Assembly: GCF_003226555.1 (NCBI RefSeq)
Contig: NZ_QKQS01000024.1
Coordinates: forward strand, 1 to 62,194
DNA length: 62,194 nucleotides
Direction: 5' to 3'
From: Rhodopseudomonas palustris
Lineage (GTDB): Bacteria > Pseudomonadota > Alphaproteobacteria > Rhizobiales > Xanthobacteraceae
Position numbers and translations under genes: made by a program. This document shows positions 10,131-22,758 of the stretch, one piece after another. Each line of letters begins with the position of its first letter. Position 1 is the first letter of the stretch. The notes beneath the pieces were generated by a model that did not search any database, was not told the DNA's origin, and was given only the letters and a program-made list of their open reading frames with translations.

Positions 10131-11345
10131 ATGTTGAGCATGCCGACGCTATGGATCGTCTTCCTGATCAACTTCATCGCGCTGGGTCTGGTGTGGGTCC
10201 ATGTGAGCCGCAGCTATCCGAACTTCACCCCGGCCCGCTACATGACAGCGGCCTGCTTCGTGCTCGCGACCGGTTCGGTCGTCGGCATGCTGCGGGTGGT
10301 GATCAATCTCGAACTGTCGCTGATCGGTGGCGGCACGCTGGTGGTCTTCGCCTGCTGTTTGTCCTCGATGGGCATGTACGAGTTCTACGGGCGGCGCGTG
10401 CCGTGGACGACCTCGATCATCGTCACCGGAGCTGTTGCGGTCGGACTTACCTTCTTTGCCTTCGTGATCGACTCGATGGCGATGCGGATCGTGGTGTACT
10501 CGATCGCGCAGTTGATCCCGATCGCGATGACGCTGCCGCTGGTGATGTCCGAGTCCGGGCGCCGCAACCCCGGCGCGCGGATGGCCGCCGTGATCGCCTG
10601 GCTGATCATTGCGGTCTACGTCGTGCGCTCGATCGCAGCGCTGATCGGCATCGGCGGCGAATTGTCGATCATTCACTTCAACGCCTTCCAGGCCTCCCTG
10701 GTGCTGGCGCTGGTGTTCCTGTCGATGACCTGGAATTTCGCCTTCCTGCTGATGGCGATCGACCGGCTGCGCTCGGAAGTCGAGAACCTGGCGCTGCTCG
10801 ACGATCTCACCGGCGTCTCCAATCGGCGGCATCTGCTGCAGCGGATGTCGGAACAGTGTGCGATCTCGGTGCGCACCGGCGAGCCGTTCGCGGTGCTGGC
10901 GATCGACCTCGACGGCTTCAAGGCGATCAACGACGGGCACGGCCATGCGGCCGGCGACGAATGCCTGCGCCGGTTCTCGAACGTGGCACAGTCGCGTTTG
11001 CGGCCCGGGGATCTGCTGGCGCGGGCCGGCGGCGACGAGTTCTGCGTGGTTATGCCCGGCACGACGCTGCGCGAAGGCGCGATGATCGCCCGTCACATCC
11101 TGGAAGAGAGCCGCGCCGTTTCGGCGCGCAGCGACGCGCGGATCAGGATCGCCGCATCGATCGGCGTGGCGCAATGGACCCCGCAGATTGGCCTGCACCC
11201 CGAGCGGCTGATCGCGGCGGCGGACGTCGCATTGTACAACGCCAAGAAGCTCGGCAAGGACTGCTACGCAGTGTACGAGCCCGCGCCCGAGCCGCCGCCG
11301 GAGACGCATCTCCCCGCGCCGGACGCGCTGCGCAAGATCGCCTGA
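10131..11345 (+). CDS. Membrane-bound diguanylate cyclase (GGDEF)
   Basis: 404 aa. About six to seven hydrophobic segments span residues 1-205 (for example LWIVFLINFIALGLVWV and IIVTGAVAVGLTFFAFVI), followed by a short coil and a GGDEF domain. The active motif GGDEF lies near residue 299, with RPGD five residues before it, matching the RxxD inhibitory site. It should make c-di-GMP in response to an unknown membrane signal. Start ATG 10131 has GGAGG 7 bases upstream. A single gene; nothing nearby identifies the target process, although flagellar genes lie elsewhere in the window. Confidence 0.9.
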   Translation: MLSMPTLWIVFLINFIALGLVWVHVSRSYPNFTPARYMTAACFVLATGSVVGMLRVVINLELSLIGGGTLVVFACCLSSMGMYEFYGRRVPWTTSIIVTGAVAVGLTFFAFVIDSMAMRIVVYSIAQLIPIAMTLPLVMSESGRRNPGARMAAVIAWLIIAVYVVRSIAALIGIGGELSIIHFNAFQASLVLALVFLSMTWNFAFLLMAIDRLRSEVENLALLDDLTGVSNRRHLLQRMSEQCAISVRTGEPFAVLAIDLDGFKAINDGHGHAAGDECLRRFSNVAQSRLRPGDLLARAGGDEFCVVMPGTTLREGAMIARHILEESRAVSARSDARIRIAASIGVAQWTPQIGLHPERLIAAADVALYNAKKLGKDCYAVYEPAPEPPPETHLPAPDALRKIA

Positions 11346-11430
11346 CGCCGCGCTTCAGGCGAAAGCGCGCGCGGCATCCCGAGCGGAAATCCCAACCCCA
11401 AAATCGCGAACATCGGTCCCCGGCCGTGAC

Positions 11431-11452
11431 GCCGCCGTTAAATTGCGGCGGC
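11431..11452 (+). terminator. GCCGCCG/CGGCGGC hairpin before the binding-protein gene
   Basis: 7-bp inverted repeat with an 8-base AT loop (TTAAATTG), between the cyclase stop and the start at 11517. It could end the cyclase transcript or be an operator. Confidence 0.4.
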
Positions 11453-11516
11453 GGCAGAATGGTGTAAGTTTCGTCAACACAACACGGCCGCAGAGCCGGA
11501 ACAAGGGAGAAACGGA

Positions 11517-12725
11517 ATGATCGCCAGATCGATTGCGGCGGCGATGATGACGGCTGCGCTGCTGTCGTCCTCCATCGCCCGCGCGCAAGTCTCCGACGAC
11601 GTCGTCAAGCTCGGCGTCCTCACCGACATGAACGGCCCCGCCTCGACGCCGACCGGCCAGGGTTCCGTCACAGCCGCGCAGATGGCGGTGGAGGATTTCG
11701 GCGGCACCGTGCTCGGCAAGCCGATCCAGGTGATCGTCGGCGACCATCAGCTCAAGCCGGACATCGGCGCCACGCTGGCGCGGCGCTGGTACGATGTCGA
11801 GCAGGTCGACCTGATCCTCGACGTGCCGGTCTCCGCGGTCGGCCTCGCGGTGCAGAACATCGCCAACGAAAAGAAGCGGCTGTTCATCACCCAATCGACC
11901 GGCGCGGCGGACTTCCACGGCAAGTTCTGCAGCCCATATACGATGCAATGGGTGTTCGACACCCATGCGCTCGCGGTGGGCACCGCGCAGGAGGTGGTCA
12001 AGCGGGGCGGCGACAGCTGGTTCTTCATCACCGACGACTACGCCTTCGGCCAATCGCTGGAGAAGGACGCCGCCGCGATGGTCACCAAGAGTGGCGGCAA
12101 GGTGCTCGGCTCGGTGCGGCCGCCGTTCGCGACCTCGGACGTGTCGTCGTTCGTGCTGCAGGCGCAGGCCTCGAAGGCGAAGATCATCGGCATCGCCGCC
12201 GGCCCGCCCAACAACGTCAACGAGATCAAGACCGGCGGCGAATTCGGCATCTTCAAGGGCGGCCAGCAGATGGCGGCGCTGCTGGCGCTGATCACCGACG
12301 TGCATTCACTCGGCCTGCCGACCGCGCAAGGTCTCTTGCTGACGACGTCGTTCTATTGGGACATGGACGACCAGACTCGGCAGTGGTCGAAGCGCTATTT
12401 CGCCAAGATGAACCGGATGCCGACGATGTGGCAGGCCGGCGTGTATTCGGCGACGCTGCATTATCTGCAAGCCGTCAAGGACGCCGGCACCGACGACCCC
12501 TTGAAGGTCGCGGCGAAGATGCGGGAAAAGCCGGTCAACGACTTCTTCGCCCGTGGCGGCAAGCTGCGCGAGGACGGGCTGATGGTCCACGACCTGATGT
12601 TGGTGCAGGTGAAGACGCCGGAGGAGTCGAAATATCCGTGGGACTATTACAAGATCCTCGCGCATATTTCGGGCGAGGACGCATTCGGCGCGCCCGATCC
12701 GGCATGTTCGCTGGTGAAGAAGTAG
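11517..12725 (+). CDS. Periplasmic solute-binding protein, branched-chain amino acid/aromatic type
   Basis: 402 aa with a signal peptide (AAAMMTAALLSSSIARA, cleavage near residue 23) and the Peripla_BP_6 fold of LivJ-like receptors: VKLGVLTDMNGPAS at the mature N-terminus, ITDDYAFGQSLEKDAAAMV in the middle, and the WQAGVYSATLHYLQAV helix near the C-terminus. Such proteins feed HAAT-type ABC transporters for amino acids, urea or aromatic acids. No permease or ATPase gene is adjacent, so it must use a distant transporter. Ligand unknown. GGGAGA lies upstream of the ATG. Confidence 0.9.
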   Translation: MIARSIAAAMMTAALLSSSIARAQVSDDVVKLGVLTDMNGPASTPTGQGSVTAAQMAVEDFGGTVLGKPIQVIVGDHQLKPDIGATLARRWYDVEQVDLILDVPVSAVGLAVQNIANEKKRLFITQSTGAADFHGKFCSPYTMQWVFDTHALAVGTAQEVVKRGGDSWFFITDDYAFGQSLEKDAAAMVTKSGGKVLGSVRPPFATSDVSSFVLQAQASKAKIIGIAAGPPNNVNEIKTGGEFGIFKGGQQMAALLALITDVHSLGLPTAQGLLLTTSFYWDMDDQTRQWSKRYFAKMNRMPTMWQAGVYSATLHYLQAVKDAGTDDPLKVAAKMREKPVNDFFARGGKLREDGLMVHDLMLVQVKTPEESKYPWDYYKILAHISGEDAFGAPDPACSLVKK

Positions 12726-12742
12726 CGGGCACTGACTTCGAA

Positions 12743-12763
12743 GGCATCGATAGTCTCGATGCC
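12743..12763 (+). terminator. Terminator after the first solute-binding protein
   Basis: Perfect 8-bp stem GGCATCGA / TCGATGCC with a 5-base loop, followed by a pyrimidine run (TCTCTTC), 18 bases past the stop. Confidence 0.8.
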
Positions 12764-12769
12764 TCTCTT

Positions 12770-12849
12770 CGTCATTGCGAGCGAAGCGAAGCAATCCAGC
12801 CCAGTGCTCGGAGGTGGATTGCTTCGTCGCTTCGCTCCTCGCAATGACG
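12770..12849. repeat. REP-like palindromic element
   Basis: Outer arms CGTCATTGCGAG and CTCGCAATGACG are perfectly complementary, and the inner CGAAGCAATCCA / TGGATTGCTTCG arms extend the hairpin to nearly the whole element. This GTCATTGCGAGCGAAGCGAAG motif is widespread in intergenic DNA of Bradyrhizobium and Rhodopseudomonas as I know it. It overlaps no gene. Confidence 0.8.
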
Positions 12850-12928
12850 GCCGCGGGCGGCTAAGATCTGAAATGCGGCGGCCGCCGCCTGCAATAACGC
12901 GGCTAAAACGATCCCGAAGGAAAGCCCC

Positions 12929-13942
12929 ATGGACTATCGTTCGCTCGGCCGTAGCGGCCTGAAGGTCTCGCCGCTATGCCTCGGCACCATGATGTTCGGC
13001 GGAGCCGCCGACAAGGCGACCTCGGCGCAGATCATCGACAAGGCGCGTGACGCCGGGATCAATTTCATCGACACCGCCGATGTCTACTCGATGGGCGGAT
13101 CCGAACAGGTGGTCGGCCGCGCGATCGCAGCGCATCGCGAGCACTGGATCCTCGCCACCAAGCTCGCCAACCCGATGGGCGATGGGCCGAACCGCGCGGG
13201 ACTGTCGCGCCGCCGCGTGATCCAGGCCGCCGACGACAGCTTAAAGCGGCTCGGCACCGACTGGATCGACATCTATTATCTGCATAAGGAAGACCACACG
13301 ACGCCGCTCGACGAGACGGTGCGGGCGATCGGCGACCTGATCCGCGCCGGCAAGATCCGCTATTTCGGCGTCTCGAACTATCGCGCCTGGCGCGTCGCCG
13401 AGATCTGCAACATCTGCGACCGCCTCGGGATCGATCGTCCGGTGGTCAGCCAGCCGTATTACAACGCGATGAACCGGATGCCGGAGGTCGAGCACATTCC
13501 GGCCTGCGGCTTCTATGGCCTCGGCATCGTGCCGTATTCGGCGCTGGCGCGCGGCGTACTCACCGGAAAATATGCGCCCGATGCGGAGCCCGACAAGGAC
13601 AGCCGCGCCGGCCGCGCCGACAAGCGGATGCTGCAGACCGAATGGCGTCCCGAATCGCTGAAGCTGGCGCAGCAGATCCGCGCCCACGCCGAGGCCAAGG
13701 GCGCCACCGCCGGCCAGTTCGCGGTCGGCTGGGTGCTGAACAACGCGCTGGTGACCTCGGTGATCGCCGGTCCGCGCACCGAACAGCAGTGGGACGATTA
13801 CGTCCGGGCGCTGGACTATCGCTTCACCGCCGAGGACGAGGCACTGATCGACGCTCTGGTGGCCAGCGGCCATCCTTCCACACCCGGCTACAACGACCCG
13901 GCCTATCCAATCGAGGGCCGCCCGGTGCGCCACGCCGGCTGA
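12929..13942 (+). CDS. Aldo/keto reductase
   Basis: 337-aa (beta/alpha)8 NADPH-dependent oxidoreductase. The catalytic tetrad is visible as Asp and Tyr in TADVYSMGG (about residues 51 and 53), Lys78 (ILATK) and the His in YYLHKED. The C-terminal NADPH site (SVIAGPRTEQQW) is intact. Opening MDYRSLGRSGLKVSPLCLGT is standard for the YajO/Tas-like group. Substrate unknown, probably aldehydes or ketones. The gene stands alone between the REP-like element and the eRF1-like gene; AAGGAAAG precedes the ATG. Confidence 0.92.
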   Translation: MDYRSLGRSGLKVSPLCLGTMMFGGAADKATSAQIIDKARDAGINFIDTADVYSMGGSEQVVGRAIAAHREHWILATKLANPMGDGPNRAGLSRRRVIQAADDSLKRLGTDWIDIYYLHKEDHTTPLDETVRAIGDLIRAGKIRYFGVSNYRAWRVAEICNICDRLGIDRPVVSQPYYNAMNRMPEVEHIPACGFYGLGIVPYSALARGVLTGKYAPDAEPDKDSRAGRADKRMLQTEWRPESLKLAQQIRAHAEAKGATAGQFAVGWVLNNALVTSVIAGPRTEQQWDDYVRALDYRFTAEDEALIDALVASGHPSTPGYNDPAYPIEGRPVRHAG

Positions 13943-14076
13943 GCACCACCCCGCTCCCAGCCAAAGTTGCGGCCGATCAAGCCGAAACGCCACGGCGGGC
14001 CGTAATCTCGGCCTCGCCGCGCGGTCGCGCGATCGTTGTTGCCTGCGGACCGCATCAGAAGCCGGGAGACCGCCCC

Positions 14077-14475
14077 ATGACCAATTCCCATTTCCACGCC
14101 GTGATCTGGATCGACCATCGCGAAGCGCGGGTGTTTCATTTCAACCCGGCCGAGGCCGATAAACTCGTGGTGCACGCCGACAATCCGAACCGGCACGTCC
14201 ACCATCACCGCGCTGTCGGCTCCGGCCACGAGCCGGTCGACGAACATTTCCTCCACGCCGCGATGGAAGCGATCGCCGACGCCGGCATCGTGCTGATCGT
14301 CGGGCCGGCGCAGACCAAGCACGCGCTGGAGAAGTACATCGCCGATCACAACCCCGCCCTGAAGGCGAAGATCGCCGCGGTCGAGACCGCCGATCACCCG
14401 AGCGACGGCCAGATCGTCGCCCATGCCCGCAAGTACTTCAAGGCCGAGGACCGCACGACACCGCAGACGCGGTGA
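14077..14475 (+). CDS. Translational machinery-type protein (eRF1/L7Ae-like fold)
   Basis: 132 aa. Starts with HAVIWIDHREARVFHF and carries IVLIVGPAQTKHALEKYI, a pattern I associate with the bacterial family often annotated as translational machinery protein, related to eRF1 domain 3. A His-rich linker (RHVHHHRAV) lies at about residues 46-54. Function is not established; a ribosome-rescue or stress role is a guess. GGGAGA lies 8 bases before the ATG. It is convergent with the P2-type cation ATPase, 54 bases away. Confidence 0.75.
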   Translation: MTNSHFHAVIWIDHREARVFHFNPAEADKLVVHADNPNRHVHHHRAVGSGHEPVDEHFLHAAMEAIADAGIVLIVGPAQTKHALEKYIADHNPALKAKIAAVETADHPSDGQIVAHARKYFKAEDRTTPQTR

Positions 14476-14529
14476 GGCGCCGGCGCGCCAGCAGCTCTTG
14501 CCTGTTGTGCGCGCCAGGGCGCCCCTGAT

Positions 14530-17274
<2,745 letters not shown>

Positions 17275-17771
17275 TGATGACGTCTCCGGTCGACATTTCG
17301 CCGTCGTCTGCCGCGCGTTCGATCCGGATCGCTCGGTAACGAACAATTCGCCGGTGCGCACTCGCAGAGAGCAGGACCAGCAGAGGCATGTGTCACTATC
17401 GCAGCATTGATTTAGGTCATTGCCGCTCCTCGCTGCACCGCTCGCGCGACGCAGCCGGTATCGGCGGAGGCGGACCCGATGCTGCAGATCGCCCTGCACC
17501 GCAGCTACTTTCACCGATTCGACGACGCAATTTCCGACGCTGCCGAGCTAATGCGGCAAGATGTCACCTGCGGAGGCCGGTCGTGTGATCGCGGCCGGGA
17601 ACAGTCGACGTCGCTTCGCCGCGATCACATCAGCTACGCAAGCCGAGGAACCAACGCGAGCAGGTCCGGGTTTCATCGGGGTGCACGGATGAAACGCACC
17701 GCGGGCCGGACATGTCGGCTACGTCGCCCGAGCTAATATGCTCCCCTCGACCACAACGAAAGGATCGCCCC
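17275..17771. other. 497-base intergenic region with weak FixK-like and EcfG-like sites
   Basis: Lies between the divergent ATPase and secreted-protein genes. A degenerate FixK box TTGATTTAGGTCAT is at 17407-17420 and an EcfG-like GGAAC-N17-GGTT at 17647-17672. Short open frames exist (for example 17479-17736 on the plus strand), but none has a convincing start or a family I recognise. If the ATPase starts further upstream, part of this region is coding. Confidence 0.4.
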
Positions 17772-18077
17772 ATGCTGTTACGCTCCGCTGCTGCAATAGC
17801 CGGTGTGATCGCGGTAACTCCCAGCCTCGCCGAGGCTCAGAACGCGTTTCCCGCTTGCCCGTCACAGCAGAAGATCGAGCAGGTTGTCGGAAGCAAGGGA
17901 CAGTTCATCCCGGATGAATGCCGGCACCTGAAAATTACCCGCGTTCGATCCGGCGATACCGAGCTATGCATCCTGGATTTCCGGTCCGGCACGAATCCCG
18001 GAATCCTCGACAACCTCGCCGATGCAACGCTGCCGACGCAGTGGTGGATCGCCTGCGACAATTTCAATCCTCGATAG
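17772..18077 (+). CDS. Small secreted protein with four cysteines
   Basis: 101 aa: a signal peptide (LLRSAAAIAGVIAVTPSLAEA, cleavage near residue 22) and a mature domain of about 79 residues with Cys at FPACPS, PDECRH, ELCILD and IACDNF, enough for two disulfides. No family recognised. AAAGGA lies 8 bases before the ATG. Probably periplasmic. It ends 24 bases before the AI-2E family gene on the same strand, so they may be cotranscribed. Confidence 0.75.
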   Translation: MLLRSAAAIAGVIAVTPSLAEAQNAFPACPSQQKIEQVVGSKGQFIPDECRHLKITRVRSGDTELCILDFRSGTNPGILDNLADATLPTQWWIACDNFNPR

Positions 18078-18101
18078 CTCGGCGCAGCGGTGGAATCGGC
18101 G

Positions 18102-19136
18102 ATGAACACGGAGTGGCGTTACTTCCGCCGCCTGCTGATGGCAGCGGGCGTGGTGCTGTTCGGCTATGTCGCGTGGTCGATCGCCGATCTGCTGCCCCTG
18201 GTGTTCGCCGCCGTGTTGCTGTCGGTGCTGATGTCCGGCTCCGCTCGTCTGATCCGATCCCGCGCACCGATCGGTCACGGCACTTCGATCGCGCTGGTCG
18301 TCGCCGCCCTGATCGTCGCGCTCGGCTCGTTCGCGTGGCTGTTCGGCGCACAATTGGTCGGCCAGCTGGGCGAGGTGTTCCAGCGTGCGCCGGGCGCACT
18401 GGACGCGTTCGGCAGCCGGTTTGGATTCGACAACGCCGCATCGCGGGTGCGCGATGAACTCTCGTCCAATCCGAGTGGCGGCCTGCTGACCCGCGCGGCC
18501 AGCATCGGTTACTCGTTCGTCGGCGGCATGCTGGACATTCTGCTGGTGCTCGTTGCCGCGGTGTATCTGGCCGCCGATCCGAAGGTGTACCGGACCGGAT
18601 TGGTGCTGCTGTTTCCGAGCGCTCAGCACGCGCGGGTTCTGAATGCGATGAGCGTCACCGCGACGGCACTGCGCCTGTGGTTTCTCGGCCAGCTGGTGTC
18701 GATGGTGCTGGTCGGGATCGCTTCAGGCGTCGCCTTCTGGCTGATCGGGCTGCCTTCGCCGATCGGTTTGGGATTGATTGCGGGGTTGACCAATTTCGTC
18801 CCGATGATCGGGCCCGTCGTCGGCGCCTTGCCGGCGCTGCTGCTGTCCTTCGCGCAGGGCGGCTCGGCGGTGATCTGGACCGGGTTGGCGATTCTGATCA
18901 TTCAACAGCTCGAAGGCAATCTGATCACGCCCCTGGTGCAGCGACGCGCGGTTCAGGTACCGCCAGCGCTCATCCTGTTTGCGATCGCCGGCTTCGGGTT
19001 GCTGTTCGGCTGGCCCGGAATCATCCTGGCGGTCCCGCTCGCCGTGACCTGCATGGTGCTGGTGCAGAAGCTCTGGGTCCGCCAGACGCTCGGCGGACAG
19101 ACCTCGGTGCCGGGAGAACAAGAAGGCGCCGCGTGA
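18102..19136 (+). CDS. AI-2E family (PerM/TqsA) membrane transporter
   Basis: 344 aa with about seven to eight hydrophobic segments, including the family's C-terminal block PALILFAIAGFGLLFGWPG and the GLTNFVPMIGPVVGALPA loop-helix. Members export AI-2, act as Na+/H+ antiporters or stay uncharacterised, so no substrate is given. ATG 18102 was chosen; a GTG at 18090 is also in frame. The gene follows the small secreted protein closely. Confidence 0.88.
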   Translation: MNTEWRYFRRLLMAAGVVLFGYVAWSIADLLPLVFAAVLLSVLMSGSARLIRSRAPIGHGTSIALVVAALIVALGSFAWLFGAQLVGQLGEVFQRAPGALDAFGSRFGFDNAASRVRDELSSNPSGGLLTRAASIGYSFVGGMLDILLVLVAAVYLAADPKVYRTGLVLLFPSAQHARVLNAMSVTATALRLWFLGQLVSMVLVGIASGVAFWLIGLPSPIGLGLIAGLTNFVPMIGPVVGALPALLLSFAQGGSAVIWTGLAILIIQQLEGNLITPLVQRRAVQVPPALILFAIAGFGLLFGWPGIILAVPLAVTCMVLVQKLWVRQTLGGQTSVPGEQEGAA

Positions 19137-19381
19137 GGGTCGGCCGGCGGCACCTAAGAAGAACGTACCGTGCCGACCGCTAATTCCGCACGAAGCAAAT
19201 TATCAGCAGTCTTGCCGGCATCAGCCGCCGAGCCAAGTCGATGCGACGGAATAACAGCCGTCATCCACCCCATGCGCTGTTTGGTCCACGCAATCGGCAT
19301 TGCGCCGCAATCCCATGCACGTCTAGTATTGCGACCGTGACGATCGAAAACGATCGCGCCAAGAAAATGGGATGGAAACAG

Positions 19382-20599
19382 ATGAGACTGTTCAAACTTG
19401 CGGCCGTTGTCGCGGCGACCTCTTTGCTCGCGCCCGGTGTTTCACTCGCACAGAAGGCCTATGGGCCCGGCGCCAGCGACACCGAGATCAAGATCGGCAA
19501 TTTCGTGCCCTATAGCGGCCCGGCGTCGGCCTACGGAATCGTCGGTCAGGTGCAGAGCGCCTACGTCAAGATGCTGAACGAGAAGGGCGGCATCAACGGT
19601 CGCAAGATCAACTTCATTTCGTATGACGACGCCTACTCGCCGCCGAAGGCGGTGGAGCAGACCCGCAAGCTGGTGGAAGGCGACGAGGTGCTGTTCCTGT
19701 ACCACACGCTCGGCACGCCTTCGAACACCGCCGTCATGAAGTACCTGAACCAGAAGAAGGTGCCGCAGCTGATGCTGTCGAGCGGCGGCACGCGGTTCGG
19801 CGATGATCCGAAGACCTATCCGTGGACGATGCCGTTCAACCCGCCCTATCAGGCGGAGGGCCGGATCTACGCGAAGTGGATCATGGCGACCCATCCCAAC
19901 GCCAAGATCGCCGTGCTGGTGGCGAACGACGATTACGGCAAGGACATCTACAAGGGCGTCAAGGACGGGCTCGGCGCCAAGACCTCAATGATCATCTCCG
20001 AGGCGACGTACGACATCACCGATCCGACCATCGATTCCCAAATGGCCAAGCTCAAGGCCTCGGGCGCCGATCTGTTTCTCAATCTCTCCACGCCGAAATT
20101 TGCCGCGCTGGCGATCCGCAAGATGGGTGAACTCGGCTGGAAGCCGATTCACGTTCTGAACAACGTATCGTCCTCCGTCGGCGCGGTGATCAAGCCGGCC
20201 GGGATGGACTATGCGCAGGACGCGATCACCGCGAGCTACGTCAAAGATCCGACCGATCCGACCTGGAAGGACGATCCGGGCGTGAAGGAGTGGGATGCCT
20301 TCCTCGAGAAGTACATGCCGGGCTCCGATCGCTCCAACGGTCTGCTGCTGTATTCCTACGGCGCCGCGCAGACGCTGGAACACATCCTGAAGCAGGCCGG
20401 CGATAACCTGACGCGCGAGAACATCATGAAGGTGGCGACCAGCCTGAAGGGCTACGCGCCGGCATCGCTGCTGCCGGGCATCACCATGAACACCTCGCCG
20501 ACCGATCACTTCCCGATCGAGCAGATGCAACTGATGCGCTTCAAGGGCGATCGCTGGGAGATGTTCGGCGAGGTCCTCGAGGCGAGGGTTACGAACTAA
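19382..20599 (+). CDS. Periplasmic solute-binding protein, branched-chain amino acid type
   Basis: 405 aa with signal peptide MRLFKLAAVVAATSLLAPG (cleavage near SLAQ) and the LivJ-like Peripla_BP_6 fold: IKIGNFVPYSGPASAYG, YDDAYSPPKAVEQTRKLVE, VLVANDDYGKDIYKGVKDG. It differs clearly from the binding protein at 11517 and is closer to receptors of aromatic or dicarboxylic acid HAAT transporters. No permease or ATPase gene is adjacent. An ATG at 19367 is in frame and also possible. A strong terminator follows. Confidence 0.9.
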   Translation: MRLFKLAAVVAATSLLAPGVSLAQKAYGPGASDTEIKIGNFVPYSGPASAYGIVGQVQSAYVKMLNEKGGINGRKINFISYDDAYSPPKAVEQTRKLVEGDEVLFLYHTLGTPSNTAVMKYLNQKKVPQLMLSSGGTRFGDDPKTYPWTMPFNPPYQAEGRIYAKWIMATHPNAKIAVLVANDDYGKDIYKGVKDGLGAKTSMIISEATYDITDPTIDSQMAKLKASGADLFLNLSTPKFAALAIRKMGELGWKPIHVLNNVSSSVGAVIKPAGMDYAQDAITASYVKDPTDPTWKDDPGVKEWDAFLEKYMPGSDRSNGLLLYSYGAAQTLEHILKQAGDNLTRENIMKVATSLKGYAPASLLPGITMNTSPTDHFPIEQMQLMRFKGDRWEMFGEVLEARVTN

Positions 20600-20622
20600 C
20601 CACCGACGCTAGAAGTGACGAC

Positions 20623-20650
20623 GGATTCGCGGGGCCAGCCCCGCGAATCC
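20623..20650 (+). terminator. Rho-independent terminator after the second solute-binding protein
   Basis: Perfect 12-bp stem (GGATTCGCGGGG / CCCCGCGAATCC), CCAG loop, followed by ATTTATTT. Confidence 0.9.
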
Positions 20651-20687
20651 ATTTATTTGAACGATTGGCGCTGCCCCACCACCAGCT

Positions 20688-20800
20688 GTCATCCCGCGCG
20701 CATGCGGGGGATCTAGTATTCCAGAGCGGCTCTGGCGACGCCCTGCGCGACCAGCCAATACTCTGCAATACTGGGTCGCCCGGACGAGCCGGGCGATGAC
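20688..20800. repeat. REP-like composite palindromic element
   Basis: Outer arms GTCATC (20688-20693) and GATGAC (20795-20800) enclose three nested hairpins, including CCCGCGCGCATGCGGG and CGCCCGGACGAGCCGGGCG. It lies between convergent genes. The CCCGGACGAGCCGGGCGATGAC half is a familiar intergenic repeat of this family. Confidence 0.75.
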
Positions 20801-20858
20801 GGCGGAGTGTGACGCGGGCGACGTGCCATGCCTCGTCTAAAGCAGCGTCTTCTTTGCC

Positions 20859-21539
20859 CTACCCCGCAATCCTGCCATCCACCACCCGCACGATGCGGTC
20901 GCACCTTGCCGCCAGATCGTCATTGTGCGTCACCAGCAGAAACGTGGTGCCGCGTTCGCGGTTGATTTCGCGCATCAGTTCGAACACGTCGTCGGCGGAT
21001 TTAGTGTCGAGGTTGCCGGTGGGCTCGTCAGCGAGCACGAGGTCGGGGTCCATCGCCAGCGCACGCGCGACCGCGACGCGTTGCTGCTGGCCGCCGGACA
21101 TGTTGGCGGCGCTGTTGTTGCGCCAACGACTGAGCCCGACGCGGTCGAGCAGTTCGTCGGCGCGCCGCTCCATCGCCGTATCGGGGCGCCCGCGATCGAC
21201 CAGCATCGGCATCATCACGTTCTCGCGGGCGGTGAACGCCGAAATCAGATAGTGATACTGGAACACGAAGCCGATGGCGTGGCCGCGCAGATGCGTCAGC
21301 GCCGAATCGCCGAGCTGTCCGGTGTCCTCACCGTTGATCAGCAGGCGGCCGCCGGTCGGCCGGTCCAGTAGGCCGATGATGTTGAGCAGTGTCGACTTGC
21401 CCGAGCCCGACGGCCCCATCAGCGCCAGGAAGTCGCCGCGCTGCATCGTCAGGTCGATGCCGTGCAGCACCTCGGTCTCGACCGGCGTGCCGACATTGTA
21501 GGATTTGCGGATCCCATCGAGCGCGAGGACGTCAGCCAC
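20859..21539 (-). CDS. ABC transporter ATP-binding protein, LolD/MacB type
   Basis: 226 aa with Walker A (GPSGSGKST), signature ([15 protein letters not shown]), Walker B ([12 protein letters not shown]) and the H-loop His (LVTHNDDLA). The MacB/LolD subfamily powers mechanotransmission exporters rather than importers. Its start overlaps the end of the permease gene by 8 bases, and it is the last gene of an HlyD-permease-ATPase operon. Inner-membrane associated. Confidence 0.93.
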   Translation of the reverse strand: MADVLALDGIRKSYNVGTPVETEVLHGIDLTMQRGDFLALMGPSGSGKSTLLNIIGLLDRPTGGRLLINGEDTGQLGDSALTHLRGHAIGFVFQYHYLISAFTARENVMMPMLVDRGRPDTAMERRADELLDRVGLSRWRNNSAANMSGGQQQRVAVARALAMDPDLVLADEPTGNLDTKSADDVFELMREINRERGTTFLLVTHNDDLAARCDRIVRVVDGRIAG

Positions 21540-22758
21540 GGATCGCCACCACCGGATCGAGCCGTGCGGCGCGCAGCGCCGGGGCGATTGCCGCAGCGAC
21601 GCCGGTCGCGGTGGCGAGCACTGCAGCCCAGACGAACAGATCGGGCTCGAGGATCAGCGGAAACAGCTCGCTGCCGTCGACCTGGCGCGCCGAGCGATGC
21701 CAGGTGAACAGCGCCAGCGCGCCGAGCGCCGAGCCGAGCACCGAGCCGACGAAGGCGAGCAAGCCGCCCTGGATCAGGAATACCCGCAGGACCTGGCCGC
21801 GCCGCGTGCCCATCGCGCGCAGGATGCCGATGTCCTTGGAACGCTGGATCACCGTCACGATCAGCACCGCGGCGATGCCGAACGCCACCGACAGGCCGAC
21901 GAACAGCCGGATCAGCGTGTTGGAGTTCTGCTGCGCCTGCACCGCGGTGAAGAACTGCGCGTTGGTCTTGATCCAGCTATCCGCCTTCACCCGCAGCATC
22001 GCCTGCACCTCCTGGGCGATGGTCTCGGCCGTGTAGATGTCCGCCACCGTCAGATCGATCGAGGTAACGCCACCGATCAGCCCGAGCATGCTCTGGGCGT
22101 TGCGCAACGTGACGAAGGTGTTGCGCTGGTTGGCGGCCTTGTTGCCGAAATCGAAGATGCCCTTGATGGTGAGGATGCGGTTGCCGGCGAGAGGCGTCGA
22201 CACGATGATCTTGTCGCCCAACGAGGCGCCGAGATCGCGCGCCAGCTCGATGCCGATCAGGATGCCCTCGGTGGTGACCTGCGCCTCGCCGGCGACGATG
22301 AAGTCCGGCACCCTGACGATCTTGAAATAGATCTCCGGTTCTATGCCGTACAGCGTCACGGCGCGGCTGGTGTCGCCGCGCAGCGCCAGCGCCGAGCCCG
22401 ACGCGGTGGCGGCGGCGTAGACCACGTCCGGCCGCGCCTGCATCTCGGCGCGGATCTTCGGCCATTGGTCGATCGAGATCATCCGCTGGGTCGGGCGCTG
22501 CACCACCGCAGCCTCGACCGTGCCGGGCTCATCGCGCAGCGGTCGCGCCACCTGATCCGGCGGCAGCAACTGGATCTGCGGCACCGAGGTCAGCACCCGC
22601 TTGATGAAATTGGCCTGCAGCCCCGCCAGCATCGCCGACATGAACACGATGACGCCGACGCCGATCGCGATGCCGCCGACGATCACCAGCGTCTGCACCG
22701 CGCCGTCGAGCAGAAACCGCACCGCGGCGATCCACTCGAACGGCAGCCAGCGTTTCAC
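21532..22758 (-). CDS. MacB/FtsX-type ABC permease
   Basis: 408 aa starting with GTG (VKRWLPFEW). One transmembrane helix near the N-terminus ([21 protein letters not shown]), a large periplasmic domain, then three C-terminal helices; [25 protein letters not shown] is the FtsX/MacB core motif. It works with the ATPase and membrane fusion protein on either side. The GTG overlaps the stop of the upstream gene by 4 bases, indicating translational coupling. The DevBCA exporter is a close architectural parallel. Confidence 0.92.
   Translation of the reverse strand: MKRWLPFEWIAAVRFLLDGAVQTLVIVGGIAIGVGVIVFMSAMLAGLQANFIKRVLTSVPQIQLLPPDQVARPLRDEPGTVEAAVVQRPTQRMISIDQWPKIRAEMQARPDVVYAAATASGSALALRGDTSRAVTLYGIEPEIYFKIVRVPDFIVAGEAQVTTEGILIGIELARDLGASLGDKIIVSTPLAGNRILTIKGIFDFGNKAANQRNTFVTLRNAQSMLGLIGGVTSIDLTVADIYTAETIAQEVQAMLRVKADSWIKTNAQFFTAVQAQQNSNTLIRLFVGLSVAFGIAAVLIVTVIQRSKDIGILRAMGTRRGQVLRVFLIQGGLLAFVGSVLGSALGALALFTWHRSARQVDGSELFPLILEPDLFVWAAVLATATGVAAAIAPALRAARLDPVVAIRG

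Noticed and set aside
17479-17736. 85-codon frame between the cation ATPase and the secreted-protein gene
   Set aside because: No Shine-Dalgarno, no recognisable motif, and the second half is Arg/Ser-rich like chance frames in GC-rich DNA.
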